Of a stretch of DNA of 64,000 nt, positions 34,128 through 43,316 are shown piece by piece. Location: assembly GCA_026713105.1 (NCBI GenBank), contig JAPOPC010000048.1, positions 1-64,000 on the forward strand, in the 5' to 3' direction. Source of the stretch: Acidimicrobiaceae bacterium. GTDB lineage: Bacteria > Actinomycetota > Acidimicrobiia > Acidimicrobiales > Poriferisodalaceae. A model generated the notes under the pieces. It was not told the origin of the DNA and did not search any database. It was given only the letters and a program-made list of their open reading frames with translations. The number at the start of each line of letters is the position of its first letter. The stretch's first letter is position 1. The translations under genes and the position numbers were made by a program.

Positions 34128-35045
34128 TCAGTTCTTGTGGAGCTCGGGGTTGATGCCTTCCCAGCGGCTCGGGTCGGCAACTCGCATCTCGATGGCGCCG
34201 GTGGTGCTGTTGCGGATGAGCAGCATCCCTGAGCGCCCAGAGAGGTCACGCCCCTTGACGACCGAGCCGTCGGGCAGCGTCACAAGGCTTCCAGCAGTGA
34301 CGTACAGGCCGGCCTCCACCGTGCAGTTGTCGCCGAGGGCGATGCCGATGCCCGAGTTGGCGCCGAGCAGGCAGTGCTCGCCGATTGACACCCGCTCTTT
34401 GCCGCCGCCCGACAGCGTCCCCATGGTGGAGGCGCTGCCGCCGACGTCGGAGTGTGCTCCGACGACCACGCCGGCGGAGATCCGGCCTTCAACCATGGCG
34501 GGTCCGAGCGTTCCGGCGTTGAAGTTGATGAAGCCCTCGTGCATCACCGTGGTGCCGTCGGCGACATGGGCGCCGAGGCGCACCCGGTCGGCGTCGCCGA
34601 TGCGCACGCCCGAGGGGATCACGTAATCGACCATGCGAGGGATCTTGTCGACGGCGGTGACCGTCACCGCCTGGCCGCTCGCAGCCGCCGCAGTCCGCAG
34701 ATCATCTACTCGTTCAGGCAGAACCGGTCCCGCGCTGGTCCACGCGCAGTTGGTGAGCAAGCCGAAGATGCCATCGAGATTGGCGTCGTGCGGCTTGATC
34801 TCCCGCCGGCTCAACAGATGCAGCCGCAGGTACGCATCGGCCAAGTCGGCAGGCGGAGCGCCAAGATCATCGATGGTGACGGTGACGGTCTCGCCCGTGT
34901 TCACGCCCATTTCAACGGCCAAGCACGACCGAGCCGGCGGCTTCTCGGCCGTAGCGCCTGCCGGGAACCATGCGTCGAGCGGTGTCCCCGTCGCTGCGTC
35001 CATATAGCTGTGCCCAACTGCGGTGATGCTCCTCGAGATGCTCAT
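34128..35045 (-). CDS. dapD: Tetrahydrodipicolinate N-succinyltransferase (DapD), actinobacterial type
   Basis: 305 residues from the ATG at 35045, with AGGAT upstream. The left-handed beta-helix hexapeptide repeats are visible in [38 protein letters not shown], and [20 protein letters not shown]. The enzyme succinylates tetrahydrodipicolinate in the lysine and diaminopimelate pathway, in the cytoplasm, with succinyl-CoA. A catalytic-site Glu region occurs in PAMVEGRIS. Its length matches the longer actinobacterial DapD group. No other lysine gene is adjacent, so it is a stand-alone housekeeping gene. Confidence 0.9.
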   Translation of the reverse strand: MSISRSITAVGHSYMDAATGTPLDAWFPAGATAEKPPARSCLAVEMGVNTGETVTVTIDDLGAPPADLADAYLRLHLLSRREIKPHDANLDGIFGLLTNCAWTSAGPVLPERVDDLRTAAAASGQAVTVTAVDKIPRMVDYVIPSGVRIGDADRVRLGAHVADGTTVMHEGFINFNAGTLGPAMVEGRISAGVVVGAHSDVGGSASTMGTLSGGGKERVSIGEHCLLGANSGIGIALGDNCTVEAGLYVTAGSLVTLPDGSVVKGRDLSGRSGMLLIRNSTTGAIEMRVADPSRWEGINPELHKN

Positions 35046-35149
35046 GGGCGCATCCTGCCACCGCAACCCACCAGCCCCTCGCTGAATTCGGCTTCGGGTG
35101 AAGTCGGGACTTGGCGTACAGTCCACCGGTGACGGGGGACGGCGTGCAT

Positions 35150-35392
35150 ATGTACGAGGTCATCATCTACTGGAGCAACTCCGACGAGGCGTTTATCGCC
35201 GAGGTCCCCGAGCTTGCGGGCTGCGTTGCGCACGGCGACACAAGGATTGATGCCTTGAACAATGCCGAGTCGGCAATAGGCCTGTGGATGGACACGGCCC
35301 GGGAGTTCGGAGACCCAGTGCCCGAGCCCAAGGGCGAGCGGCTGATGCTCGCCTTGAGTCGCCGCCCTCCAGGGCCGCATCCGCTGGGCTAA
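35150..35392 (+). CDS. Orphan HicB-like antitoxin
   Basis: 80 residues from the ATG at 35150, with GGGGGA upstream. The partial RNase H-like fold of HicB is seen in [21 protein letters not shown] and [21 protein letters not shown]. HicB proteins neutralise the mRNA interferase HicA, whose small gene normally lies next to them; none is found on either side. There is no obvious DNA-binding tail. It may be a solitary antitoxin or a member of the related HicB-like group with another role. Confidence 0.7.
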   Translation: MYEVIIYWSNSDEAFIAEVPELAGCVAHGDTRIDALNNAESAIGLWMDTAREFGDPVPEPKGERLMLALSRRPPGPHPLG

Positions 35393-35421
35393 CGGCCTCG
35401 GTCTGAAGAAATGGCAAGAGA

Positions 35422-35621
35422 ATGCGCGAACAGGGTCTGCGGTCGATTCAGAGATGCGCTCCCGACCCGTGGGACCCCGACATTGCTGATGAGGCTCGGC
35501 GGCAGTCCACGGCGGTCGTAGCGAGCGAGCACGAGGCTGAGGATCAGGCGTTTATCGATTCACTGTCCGCTGAAGATGAATGAGACGCGGTGACATCTGG
35601 ACCGCTGCGGGGAGCAGTGAG
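35422..35621 (+). pseudogene. Degraded mazEF-like pair
   Basis: Bases 35422-35583 keep an in-frame copy of the C-terminal two-thirds of the MazE-like antitoxin encoded at 37377 (MREQGLR, DEARRQS, EAEDQAFIDSLS), but the N-terminus is lost behind a stop. An overlapping ATG at 35580 then encodes MRRGDIWTAAGSSE, the first residues of a MazF toxin, after which similarity ends. The start region of the Asp-box lipoprotein lies inside this toxin remnant in another frame. Confidence 0.75.
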
Positions 35622-37320
35622 GTGGCTGTTCGTGTCGCTCGGCGTCATGGTCACGGCATGGGCATTGACGGGTTGTGGCGGCGATGAGAGCGGCGTGGTC
35701 GCAGCTGAGGGGAGCGACGGGGCCGAGCAGGTTGTTGACGTCGAGGCGCAGGAAGGCACTTCCCAGCGGATCGAAACGGTCGATACCGATGCCGCGTCCT
35801 CGCAGCCAGCAGTGCAGTCCGATCAGGCGGACGCAGCCGGAAGTCTCGACGACGGCGCAGTGGCCGCGGATCCCTCGCCCGAGGACGTGTCCACTGGTCC
35901 GATCCTGCAGTGGACCGAGATCGAGCTCGATATTCCCTATGGCATCGCCCTTCATGCGACAAGCGACGGCAGAATCGTGGCGGCGGGAGGGCGGCTCCGG
36001 GGCGAATCCTTCCCTGGTGCATCGCATCTGCTCGTGACGCAGGATGGTGCCGCTTGGACTCGCGTGCCCTTGCCGCATGAGCTCTACCCGTTCAGCCTCG
36101 ACATGTCCGATCAGCGCGTCGCCGTGAGCGGAGTGCCCCTCACAGCACCCCCTGCCGGAGGCGATGAGGCCGAAATGGGCGTTCCGGTCTTTGTCTCCGG
36201 CGACGAGGGAGCGACGTGGACACAGGTGCAACTCGACATTCAAGCCGCCCGCAGAGATCTGCACGACGACGCGACGGTGGAGTTGAGTCTGACTTCGGTG
36301 TACGTGTCCGGCGATTACGTCCTGGCTGCCGCACAAGGTCATGTCCGGCCGGATATCGAACGCGACGAGCCACTTCACGGCTCGCGGGTGTTCTTGTTCG
36401 GCGGCAGCGGGCCAGAACTTGCTGCTGTCGCGTCGTTCGACGGCTTTCTGCATGCGGGCAACGCATCCGAAGACGGCTTCCACCTGATCCTGTCCACCGG
36501 TGAAAGCGAGAGTCTCGTGACATCACCTGACGGCGAGTCGTGGAGCGTCCATCCGCTCGGTAACGCCGGGACTGCCGATTCTCCGCTGTCGCATACGTTC
36601 GCAGGGGACGGCACTGTGTGGACCGTCCGCTTCTCGACTGCCCTCGATGGCGGCGGCAGTTCGATACACCGTTGGCGTATCGGCGAGCAATCCGCCCAGA
36701 CAGCGAACTTTCAGAGCATCGACGCCTTGGCGGGCATGGCGGTCGGACCTCCAGGACTTGTCGTGGCGGGTCTGAGGACATCGGAGCAGGCAGTTGGGGG
36801 CGGCGAGGACTTCTGGTCTGACGGGCGCGTGACGAAGGCGGGATACGAGCTGCGCGTTGGCGAACCCGAAGGCGGGTTGACCTTGTGGGACCTGTCGACT
36901 GACGAAGCGGTGTACGTCTTCGGTCCCGAGGTCGTCAGGGGCAGCAAGGCGCCGCCGGGCGTGCGAATCGAGGGGACCGGCGACCTCGGCACCATGACCT
37001 TCGAGGATCCCGAGACCGGCGAGGACCTCATCACGTTCACCATGGAAGAACTGCTCCCGATGCTGGACCTCCCAACGGCGATGGAATCGGATGTGCCCGA
37101 CGTGTGGGTGGGCTGGTCGGCAGACGGTGTTCGGTGGGGATGGGAATCGGCTCAGGACGCTTTCGATCTCGGCGACCAAGCAGGCGCGCCCAGATTCGCC
37201 GTTGGAAGCGACGTTGTAGTCGCGATGGTGACGATCATCCCGCCTCTTGAGTTTGACGAGGGAATCGACTTCGGCAGCTCACTTCCCCCACCGCGCTGGT
37301 TCATCGCCCAGGTGCGCTGA
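35617..37320 (+). CDS. Asp-box beta-propeller lipoprotein (paralogue 1)
   Basis: 567 residues from the GTG at 35617, matching the start of its paralogue at 38053; a GTG at 35590 is also possible. The signal peptide ends in lipobox ALTGC. An acidic Ser/Ala linker follows. The main domain has repeated Asp-box (BNR-like) motifs: TQDGAAWTRV, SGDEGATWTQV, SPDGESWSVH and a C-terminal SADGVRWGWE, so a sialidase-like beta-propeller is likely. No sialidase Arg triad or catalytic Tyr-Glu can be assigned, so a binding role is possible. A second domain near residues 400-500 (VTKAGYELRVGEPEGGLTLWDL) is shared with the paralogue. Upstream lies a mazEF remnant. Confidence 0.7.
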   Translation: MRWLFVSLGVMVTAWALTGCGGDESGVVAAEGSDGAEQVVDVEAQEGTSQRIETVDTDAASSQPAVQSDQADAAGSLDDGAVAADPSPEDVSTGPILQWTEIELDIPYGIALHATSDGRIVAAGGRLRGESFPGASHLLVTQDGAAWTRVPLPHELYPFSLDMSDQRVAVSGVPLTAPPAGGDEAEMGVPVFVSGDEGATWTQVQLDIQAARRDLHDDATVELSLTSVYVSGDYVLAAAQGHVRPDIERDEPLHGSRVFLFGGSGPELAAVASFDGFLHAGNASEDGFHLILSTGESESLVTSPDGESWSVHPLGNAGTADSPLSHTFAGDGTVWTVRFSTALDGGGSSIHRWRIGEQSAQTANFQSIDALAGMAVGPPGLVVAGLRTSEQAVGGGEDFWSDGRVTKAGYELRVGEPEGGLTLWDLSTDEAVYVFGPEVVRGSKAPPGVRIEGTGDLGTMTFEDPETGEDLITFTMEELLPMLDLPTAMESDVPDVWVGWSADGVRWGWESAQDAFDLGDQAGAPRFAVGSDVVVAMVTIIPPLEFDEGIDFGSSLPPPRWFIAQVR

Positions 37321-37341
37321 ATCTATGTGGAGAAAAGCTGA

Positions 37342-37355
37342 CGTTACATGTAACG
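37342..37355. promoter_or_regulatory. Perfect 14-bp palindrome before mazEF
   Basis: CGTTACATGTAACG lies 22 bases before the antitoxin start. Its place and symmetry fit an operator bound by the MazE-like antitoxin or the MazEF complex. Confidence 0.6.
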
Positions 37356-37376
37356 CATCATGTCTAGGATGGAGAT

Positions 37377-37598
37377 GTGGCGAATCAGCAGGACTCCTCA
37401 GGGGTAGCCGCCCGGGTCAGCAGGCATCGCAAGAAGATGCGCGAGCAGGGTCTGCGGCCGATCCAGATGTGGGTCGTCGACACGCGCCAACCCGGATTCG
37501 CCGAGGAGGCCCGCAGACAGGGTGCGGCGGTTGCGCAGAGCGCTCACGAGGCTGACGACCAAGCCTTTATTGATGCTGTTTCCGATCTTGACGTATGA
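37377..37598 (+). CDS. MazE-family antitoxin (DUF3018 type)
   Basis: 73 residues from a GTG start with GGAG close upstream. The conserved pattern of this family is seen: RVSRHRKKMREQGLRPIQMW, VVDTRQPGFAEEARRQG and ADDQAFIDAVSDLD. The N-terminal part should bind the promoter palindrome and the acidic C-terminus should wrap and block MazF. The stop overlaps the toxin start (ATGA), as usual for the pair. A broken paralogue lies at 35422-35583. Confidence 0.85.
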   Translation: MANQQDSSGVAARVSRHRKKMREQGLRPIQMWVVDTRQPGFAEEARRQGAAVAQSAHEADDQAFIDAVSDLDV

Positions 37599-37921
37599 AG
37601 CGCGGCGACATCTGGACCGCGGCCGGTGGCAGCGAGTATGCGGGCAAACCCAGGCCCGTCGTCATTATCCAAGAGGACAGGTTTGACACCACGGCGTCGG
37701 TGACGATCTGTGCATTCACGACTGCGCCGGCCGAGGTGCCGCTTATCCGGCTACCCGTCGAGCCTGACGAGGCCAACGGCCTCGACCAGCGATCGAGTCT
37801 GATGGTCGACAAGGTCACAACGGTTCCCAGGACGCGGCTTGGCAAGCACGTCGGTCGCCTCGCCGACGAGGACATGGTCAAGCTCGGGCGGGCCCTGGTG
37901 GTCTTCATGGGACTGGCCTGA
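37595..37921 (+). CDS. MazF/PemK-family mRNA interferase toxin
   Basis: 108 residues. The family start MKRGDIWTAAGG, the segment KPRPVVIIQEDRFD with the conserved Arg, and SSLMVDKVTTVPRTRLG with the conserved Ser/Thr are all present. The toxin cuts single-stranded mRNA at short specific sites in the cytoplasm and is held inactive by the antitoxin encoded in the overlapping upstream gene. Length is normal, and no damage is visible. An Asp-box lipoprotein gene follows 131 bases downstream in the same direction. Confidence 0.9.
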   Translation: MKRGDIWTAAGGSEYAGKPRPVVIIQEDRFDTTASVTICAFTTAPAEVPLIRLPVEPDEANGLDQRSSLMVDKVTTVPRTRLGKHVGRLADEDMVKLGRALVVFMGLA

Positions 37922-38052
37922 TCCTCACCGTCTTGATGCGTTGCCCGCATTCCCGGTCGGACCTGGCGTCCGACGGTGCGCGAGTTCTCGCTTGGGAAGA
38001 TCGGTGCGGACCTATATTCGGCTCAGTGGTCTGTCGTCGAGGCGCTGAGGCA

Positions 38053-39993
38053 GTGAAGCGCCTGTTCCTATCGTTCGGCGTCGGTGCCGCATTGTGGGCA
38101 TCGGCAGCGTGTGGCGGTACTGAGAGCGGTGTGGTCGCCGCCGAGAGGAGTGACAGCAGGGCCGAGCAGGCTGTCGAAGTCGAGGCGCAGCAAGGCGCCG
38201 TCGAGCGGATCGAGACTGTGGACACTGAAGTCGTGCCGTCACAGGCGGACTCGCCGTCCGATGACGCAGATGGGGCATCGAGCACGAGCGATGCTGCTGC
38301 GGGAGCTCTGTCGCCCGAGGACATGTCCGCCGGGCCGGTCCTGCAGTGGACCGAATTCGATCCGGCCATCGGCGGTCACGGCATGTTGTTGTCGATCGGC
38401 GACGGTCGGGTCGCGATCCGCGGAGAGACGTCGCCGGGGAATTCGCAGCTCTTGAGCACCGCAGACGGCTCCGATTGGTTGGCGGTGCCGCTGCCAGCGG
38501 CCTTGTCGCCCGACGCCTTCGACCTGACCGGTGCTCGCTGGGCAGTAGCTGGATGGTCGTACGACGATCCGAGTGACGCCGATTTCAGCGGCCGGATCTA
38601 CATCTCCGACAATCGAGGCGCCAGCTGGACCGAAGCGACGCTTCAGGTCGACCCGCCCGACCTGCCCGAGTACGCCATCGCCTACGTGAGCGTGAACGCA
38701 GTCGCCTCGTCCGGCGCGCAGGTTGTTGCGCTCACCAGCACCCATCTCGACCTGGATATAGAAGCGCTCCTCGCCGATCGGGGACTGATTCCCGCAGGCG
38801 CACAGGTACACGGAATGTCGGTCGGCGGCGGCCAGATCGATGTCTGGTTGTTCGAGGAGTCCTCGGAGGCCGACTCGCATGGCCAGGGCCCGCAGTGGTC
38901 AAGCGAGACCGAACTGAGGTTCACGGTTGACGAACTTGACTTGTCGGCGGAACAGCTCGCGATCATGGAGAGTCCGATTTCCGGTGAGTCCATCCGCGTC
39001 TACACGGGTGCCGGCACAGAGCTCGCCGAAGTAGCGACGCTCGAGGGGTGGCGCGCCAGCGCTGTCGGAAACGACGACGGCTTCGTGCTGCTCACCCAGA
39101 ACAGCGGGGACGAGGTCAGAAGGCTCACGTCGCCCGACGGCGAAGAGTGGACTACTCAGCTGCTCGATCCGTCCCTGGTACCCGGCTGGGTCAGATCCAC
39201 GGCCCTCGGGACTGACGGCACCGTATGGATTGTCAGCTCCGATGGATCTGAGGGCCACCTCACGAAATGGGGCCCGGGTGGCGCAGACCTCACGACCACC
39301 TGGCTCGGGAGACTCAGCAGTTCGGGCGAGTTCAGCGTTGGGCCCGCGGGCCTCGCGACGTTGGCGTTCCCGTCGCCGCCTGATCCCCCGGCGGGTACCG
39401 CTGGCGATTCCGGCCTGCCAACTGGTCGGGTCGCCAAGGACGGCTACGAGCTGCGATACGGAGAGCCAGAGGGCGGGCTTTCGCTCTGGGACATCGTGGC
39501 CGACGAGCCCGTGTACGAGTTCGGCCCTGAGATCTTCGGACGCGACGAGGTTCCTGAGGGTGTGCGAGAAGTCGAGGAAGGCGATGTCTTCGAATTGACC
39601 TTCGAAGATCCCGACACCGGCGATGCCCTGGTGACGTTCACGAGGGAGGATCTCGAAGCCGTCTTTGGTTCCCTGTCCGATTCGTCTTCGTCAGCTTGGT
39701 CCGCCATGGACCTGTGGGTGGGATGGTCGAGCGATGGCACTGGTTGGGGCTGGCAGAACGTTCAGGAAGCCTTCGGCCTTGGGGATGTCGAGGCGCACGT
39801 CGAAGTTGCCGTCGGCTCGGACTTCGTGATCGCGTCGGTGTGGGCCTTCGCCCCGGTTCAGGCCAGCGGCTCCGAGTCACGCAGTGGCGCACTCAGTGCC
39901 GACGGAAGGGACACCATCTTCGAGACGGAGCAGTCCATCGAGCGAAGCGCAGCGTCCGTGGGCCAGCGCTGGTTCGTCGCCCGAGTTCGATGA
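38053..39993 (+). CDS. Asp-box beta-propeller lipoprotein (paralogue 2)
   Basis: 646 residues from the GTG at 38053, where similarity with paralogue 1 begins; the longer frame from 37933 adds 40 residues without secretory character. The lipobox is ASAAC. After an acidic linker the same layout follows: LQWTEFD opening strand, Asp-box motifs TADGSDWLAV, SDNRGASWTEA, SPDGEEWTTQ, SSDGTGWGWQ, and the shared VAKDGYELRYGEPEGGLSLWDI domain. An inserted segment around residues 210-300 has no match in paralogue 1. The protein is probably lipid-anchored outside the cell; its ligand is unknown. It follows an intact mazEF pair, as paralogue 1 follows a broken one. Confidence 0.75.
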   Translation: MKRLFLSFGVGAALWASAACGGTESGVVAAERSDSRAEQAVEVEAQQGAVERIETVDTEVVPSQADSPSDDADGASSTSDAAAGALSPEDMSAGPVLQWTEFDPAIGGHGMLLSIGDGRVAIRGETSPGNSQLLSTADGSDWLAVPLPAALSPDAFDLTGARWAVAGWSYDDPSDADFSGRIYISDNRGASWTEATLQVDPPDLPEYAIAYVSVNAVASSGAQVVALTSTHLDLDIEALLADRGLIPAGAQVHGMSVGGGQIDVWLFEESSEADSHGQGPQWSSETELRFTVDELDLSAEQLAIMESPISGESIRVYTGAGTELAEVATLEGWRASAVGNDDGFVLLTQNSGDEVRRLTSPDGEEWTTQLLDPSLVPGWVRSTALGTDGTVWIVSSDGSEGHLTKWGPGGADLTTTWLGRLSSSGEFSVGPAGLATLAFPSPPDPPAGTAGDSGLPTGRVAKDGYELRYGEPEGGLSLWDIVADEPVYEFGPEIFGRDEVPEGVREVEEGDVFELTFEDPDTGDALVTFTREDLEAVFGSLSDSSSSAWSAMDLWVGWSSDGTGWGWQNVQEAFGLGDVEAHVEVAVGSDFVIASVWAFAPVQASGSESRSGALSADGRDTIFETEQSIERSAASVGQRWFVARVR

Positions 39994-40103
39994 ACCGCGC
40001 AGGGGGCTGCGCTGAATCTCCTCCCGGGCTCAGCGTCCTGCCAGACGCGGCGGTCATTCCGGCGGCGCTGCGGCGGGTGGCCGTGCGCCGGTAGTTTCGG
40101 GGC

Positions 40104-41240
40104 ATGAAGACACCTGTGTGCGAGATGCTCGGCTGCGACGTTCCGATCGTTGCATTCACCCATTGCCGGGACGTGGTGGCGGCAGTGACCAAGGCGGGCG
40201 GCTTCGGCGTGCTCGGCGCAGCCGGTCACACGCCCGAACAGCTCGACATCGACATGGGCTGGATCCAGGACGAGGTGGGCGGCCGGCCCTTCGGCGTGGA
40301 CATCATCGTGCCCGCCAAGTACGAGGGCAAGACCGAGGGTGAGCTCTCGGTCAAGGACCTCAAGGCCATGATCCCGCCCCAGCACCGCGAGTTCCTCGAC
40401 GACATGATGGAGCGCTACGACGTGCCGCCGCTGCCGGCGGAGGACAAGCCCGGCGCGATCGCCGGCGACTCCGAGCCGCCGATGACATACGCGCAGGCGG
40501 TGCCGCTCATGGACGTGGCGTTCTCGTACCCGATCCGGCTGGCCGTGAACGCGCTCGGCCCGCCGCCGCCCGACATGATCGAACGGGCGCACGACAACGA
40601 CGTGCTGGTGGGTGCGCTGGCGGGCAAGAAGGTGCACGCGGAGCGCCACGTTGCCGCCGGCGTCGACATCGTGATCGCTCAGGGTCATGAGGCGGGCGGC
40701 CATACCGGCGACATCGCCTCGATGGTGCTGGTGCCCGAAGTGGTGGATGCCATCGCGCCGGTGCCTGTGCTCGCCGCGGGCGGCATCGGCAACGGCCGTC
40801 AGGTTGCCGCTGCGCTGGCACTGGGCGCGCAGGGCGTGTGGTGCGGTTCGGTGTGGCTCACGACCCAGGAAGCCGAGACGCATCCGGTCGTGAAGGAAAA
40901 ATTCCTCGCTGCGGGTTCGTCGGACACCCTGCGGTCACGGTCTCGTACCGGCAAGCCTGCCCGCCAGCTCCGCTCGGCATGGACCGACGAGTGGGAGGGC
41001 GAGAACTCGCCGGGCACGCTGCCGATGCCGCTGCAGCCGATGCTGATCGGCGCGGCCAGCCGCCGCATCGACCGGGCCGCCATGAACCCGTCCAATACGG
41101 GTGCGGTCGAGCTGGCCAACTATTTCGTGGGCCAGGTGGTCGGGCAGCTCAACGAGTCGATCTCGGCCACGCGGGTCGTCGAGGAGATGATCAGCGAGTA
41201 TCTCGACGTCATGGAGCGCTTCGAGCAGCTCAACGCTTGA
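40104..41240 (+). CDS. Nitronate monooxygenase family (NPD-type) flavoprotein
   Basis: 378 residues. The FMN-binding TIM barrel is shown by the N-terminal VCEMLGCDVPIVAF, AGGFGVLGAAGHTPEQL, IVIAQGHEAGGHTG (with the catalytic-region His) and VLAAGGIGNGRQVAAALALG, the phosphate-binding loop. Enzymes of this family oxidise nitronates or act as 2-enoyl reductase-like flavoproteins; many actinobacterial members have unknown substrates. The C-terminal extension (SWRTDEWEG-like region and a helical tail to 378) is usual for the long subgroup. The gene is followed 149 bases later by an SDR gene in the same direction. Confidence 0.85.
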   Translation: MKTPVCEMLGCDVPIVAFTHCRDVVAAVTKAGGFGVLGAAGHTPEQLDIDMGWIQDEVGGRPFGVDIIVPAKYEGKTEGELSVKDLKAMIPPQHREFLDDMMERYDVPPLPAEDKPGAIAGDSEPPMTYAQAVPLMDVAFSYPIRLAVNALGPPPPDMIERAHDNDVLVGALAGKKVHAERHVAAGVDIVIAQGHEAGGHTGDIASMVLVPEVVDAIAPVPVLAAGGIGNGRQVAAALALGAQGVWCGSVWLTTQEAETHPVVKEKFLAAGSSDTLRSRSRTGKPARQLRSAWTDEWEGENSPGTLPMPLQPMLIGAASRRIDRAAMNPSNTGAVELANYFVGQVVGQLNESISATRVVEEMISEYLDVMERFEQLNA

Positions 41241-41389
41241 CGCCGGGTTCAGCAGACATTGCAAGAGGCTGAGCCAAATGGCGAAGCCGTGGCCCGAGCG
41301 GCCCGTGAGCGCAGCGAACACGAGCGGGAAATAATGGCAACTCGACGAGCAGGTGCGCCATTGCGCGCACGCCCAAGAGGGGGACAGAC

Positions 41390-42274
41390 ATGGAGACCAT
41401 GACGGGACGCGTCGCGGTGGTGACCGGGGCGGCTTCGGGAATCGGCAAAGCCCTGGCACTGGGGTTTGCCGGCGAGGGCGCCAATGTGGTGCTGGCCGAT
41501 ATCGAGGAAGCGCCGTTGCGTGCCGCCGAGGCCGAGGTTGCCGACCGGGGCGTCGAAGCGCTGGGCGTCATCACCGACGTGACCGATGCCGACTCGGTGG
41601 GCGCATTGGCGCAGGCGACCATCGATCGCTTCGGGGCAGTGCACATGGTGTGCAACAACGCCGGCGTCGGCGGGGGAGGGCTGATCCGCAACCAGCAGCT
41701 CGTCGACTGGCAGTGGGTCGTGGATGTCTGCCTGTGGGGCGTGATCCACGGCGTCCACCATTTCCTGTCCCATCTCATCGAGGCGGAGGAATCGCACATC
41801 ATGAGCACTGCTTCGGTAGCGGGGCTCATGTCGGTGCCGGGCCTTGGCCCCTACAACGCCGCCAAGTACGGCGTGGTGGCGATCATGGAGACGCTGCACC
41901 TCGAAATGCAGCGCGACCGCAACGCCGATGTGGGCGTGTCGGTGCTGTGCCCCGGTGTGGTGCGTACGAACATCGCGACGGCCCAGCGGAATCGGCCCGA
42001 AGAGTTGCGTCGCCAACGTCGGCAGCGCCCCGAGGGCGAGGCACCGTCGGAGACAGCCGACGCCCGCCGCCGCAACGCCAACATCGCTGCCGCGCTGGAG
42101 CGCGGCATGGATCCATCGCAGGTCGCCGCGAAGGTGATCGAGGCGATGTACGAGCGGCGCTTCTGGGTGCTGTCTCATCCCGAATTGCTGGCCGAGGTCA
42201 ACCATCGCAACCAGCAGCTCGCCGACCTCGAGAACCCGACGATCTTCACGAGCTTCACCGACGGCGAGGACTAG
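41390..42274 (+). CDS. Short-chain dehydrogenase/reductase (SDR)
   Basis: 294 residues. The classical SDR marks are visible: nucleotide-binding VTGAASGIGKALALG, NNAGVGGGG, the catalytic Ser in STASVAGLM and the YNAAK motif with Tyr and Lys. The acidic residue after the second strand (LADIEEAPL) suggests NAD rather than NADP. The C-terminal tail is longer than in minimal SDRs and includes a basic segment (RRQRRQRPEGE). The substrate, probably a secondary alcohol or ketone, cannot be told. It is convergent with the zinc permease gene. Confidence 0.9.
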   Translation: METMTGRVAVVTGAASGIGKALALGFAGEGANVVLADIEEAPLRAAEAEVADRGVEALGVITDVTDADSVGALAQATIDRFGAVHMVCNNAGVGGGGLIRNQQLVDWQWVVDVCLWGVIHGVHHFLSHLIEAEESHIMSTASVAGLMSVPGLGPYNAAKYGVVAIMETLHLEMQRDRNADVGVSVLCPGVVRTNIATAQRNRPEELRRQRRQRPEGEAPSETADARRRNANIAAALERGMDPSQVAAKVIEAMYERRFWVLSHPELLAEVNHRNQQLADLENPTIFTSFTDGED

Positions 42275-42293
42275 CGCCCGCCTGGCTCACCCT

Positions 42294-43202
42294 TCAGTGC
42301 GAGTGGTGGGGCGCAGGCTCGTCCGCCGCAGCGTCTTGCTGATCGGGCGGAGGACGACGCAATGCCCTGACCACTCCGGTCACTGCCAGCGTCACCAACA
42401 GCATGATCACTGTCGCAAGTGCCATCGTGGCGCCGGCGGCCGTGTCGTGGTGGTAGCTGACGAGCAGCCCAACCAGAGCGGCGATCGCACCGAGCACGAC
42501 TGCGGTCATCATGATGCGCGGCACTCTGCGCACCAGCAGGCTTGCCGTGGCCGCTGGGGCCACGAGGAAGGCGAACACGAGCAGGCTGCCCACAGCTTCG
42601 AACGACGACACGATGGCGATGGCCAGCAGTGCCAGCAGTGCCGCGTGGGCCAGTTTCGGCCGCATCCCCGCGAGCTGCGCCTGGGCCTCGTCGAACGTTG
42701 CGACAAACAGGGCCCGGTGCAAGAGGACGGTGCAACCCACCGAAATGGCGGCGGCGATGGCCTGACGCCGGAGGTCGCCGCCGTCGATGCCGGTGATCGA
42801 GCCGAACAGAAAGCGGGTGAGGTCGCCCGAGTAGGCCCCTGCGCCGCTCGACATGATCACGACCGCCAGCGCGAGGAACCCCACAAAGAGCACGCCGATC
42901 GAGGTTTCCTCCGACAGCGGCGAGAAGTTGCGTATCAGATGGACGCCGGCCACCATCAGCAGAGCTGCGGCCAGCGCCCCGAGCGTCGTGCTGAAGCCGA
43001 TGATGTACGCGAACGCGATGCCCGGCAGCACGCCGTGGGCGAAGGCGTCGCCGAGGAACGTGAGCCCTCGCAGCACTACCCACGTCCCGACCACCGAGGT
43101 CGTGAGCACTGCGAGCAGCGCCGCCCACAGCGCCCGGCGCATGAAGACGTTGTCAACAAACGGCTCGACCCACCACCCGGACGGATCGGTCAGGAATTCC
43201 AC
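42294..43202 (-). CDS. Zinc ABC transporter permease
   Basis: 302 residues from the GTG at 43202, which has GAGGAG upstream; a GTG at 43241 is less likely. At least seven hydrophobic helices fit the ZnuB/TroC fold, with the family motifs RGLTFLGDAFAHGVLPG and SFEAVGSLLVFAFLVAPAATA. The C-terminus ends in a short His cluster (APHHSH). It forms the membrane channel for Zn (or Mn) import with the binding protein upstream (43317-44540, same strand, 114 bases away) and the ATPase at 44614 on the other strand. Confidence 0.9.
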   Translation of the reverse strand: MEFLTDPSGWWVEPFVDNVFMRRALWAALLAVLTTSVVGTWVVLRGLTFLGDAFAHGVLPGIAFAYIIGFSTTLGALAAALLMVAGVHLIRNFSPLSEETSIGVLFVGFLALAVVIMSSGAGAYSGDLTRFLFGSITGIDGGDLRRQAIAAAISVGCTVLLHRALFVATFDEAQAQLAGMRPKLAHAALLALLAIAIVSSFEAVGSLLVFAFLVAPAATASLLVRRVPRIMMTAVVLGAIAALVGLLVSYHHDTAAGATMALATVIMLLVTLAVTGVVRALRRPPPDQQDAAADEPAPHHSH

Positions 43203-43316
43203 ATCGCTCCTCGAAACCGCGCCTCGTGGCGCGGTGCGCACCCGCCCGGAACCGTATTCGCTCGTGGGCCACCCAGACGCTGAGATGCCGGGTGTGTGTC
43301 AACGATCGTGAAGTGT

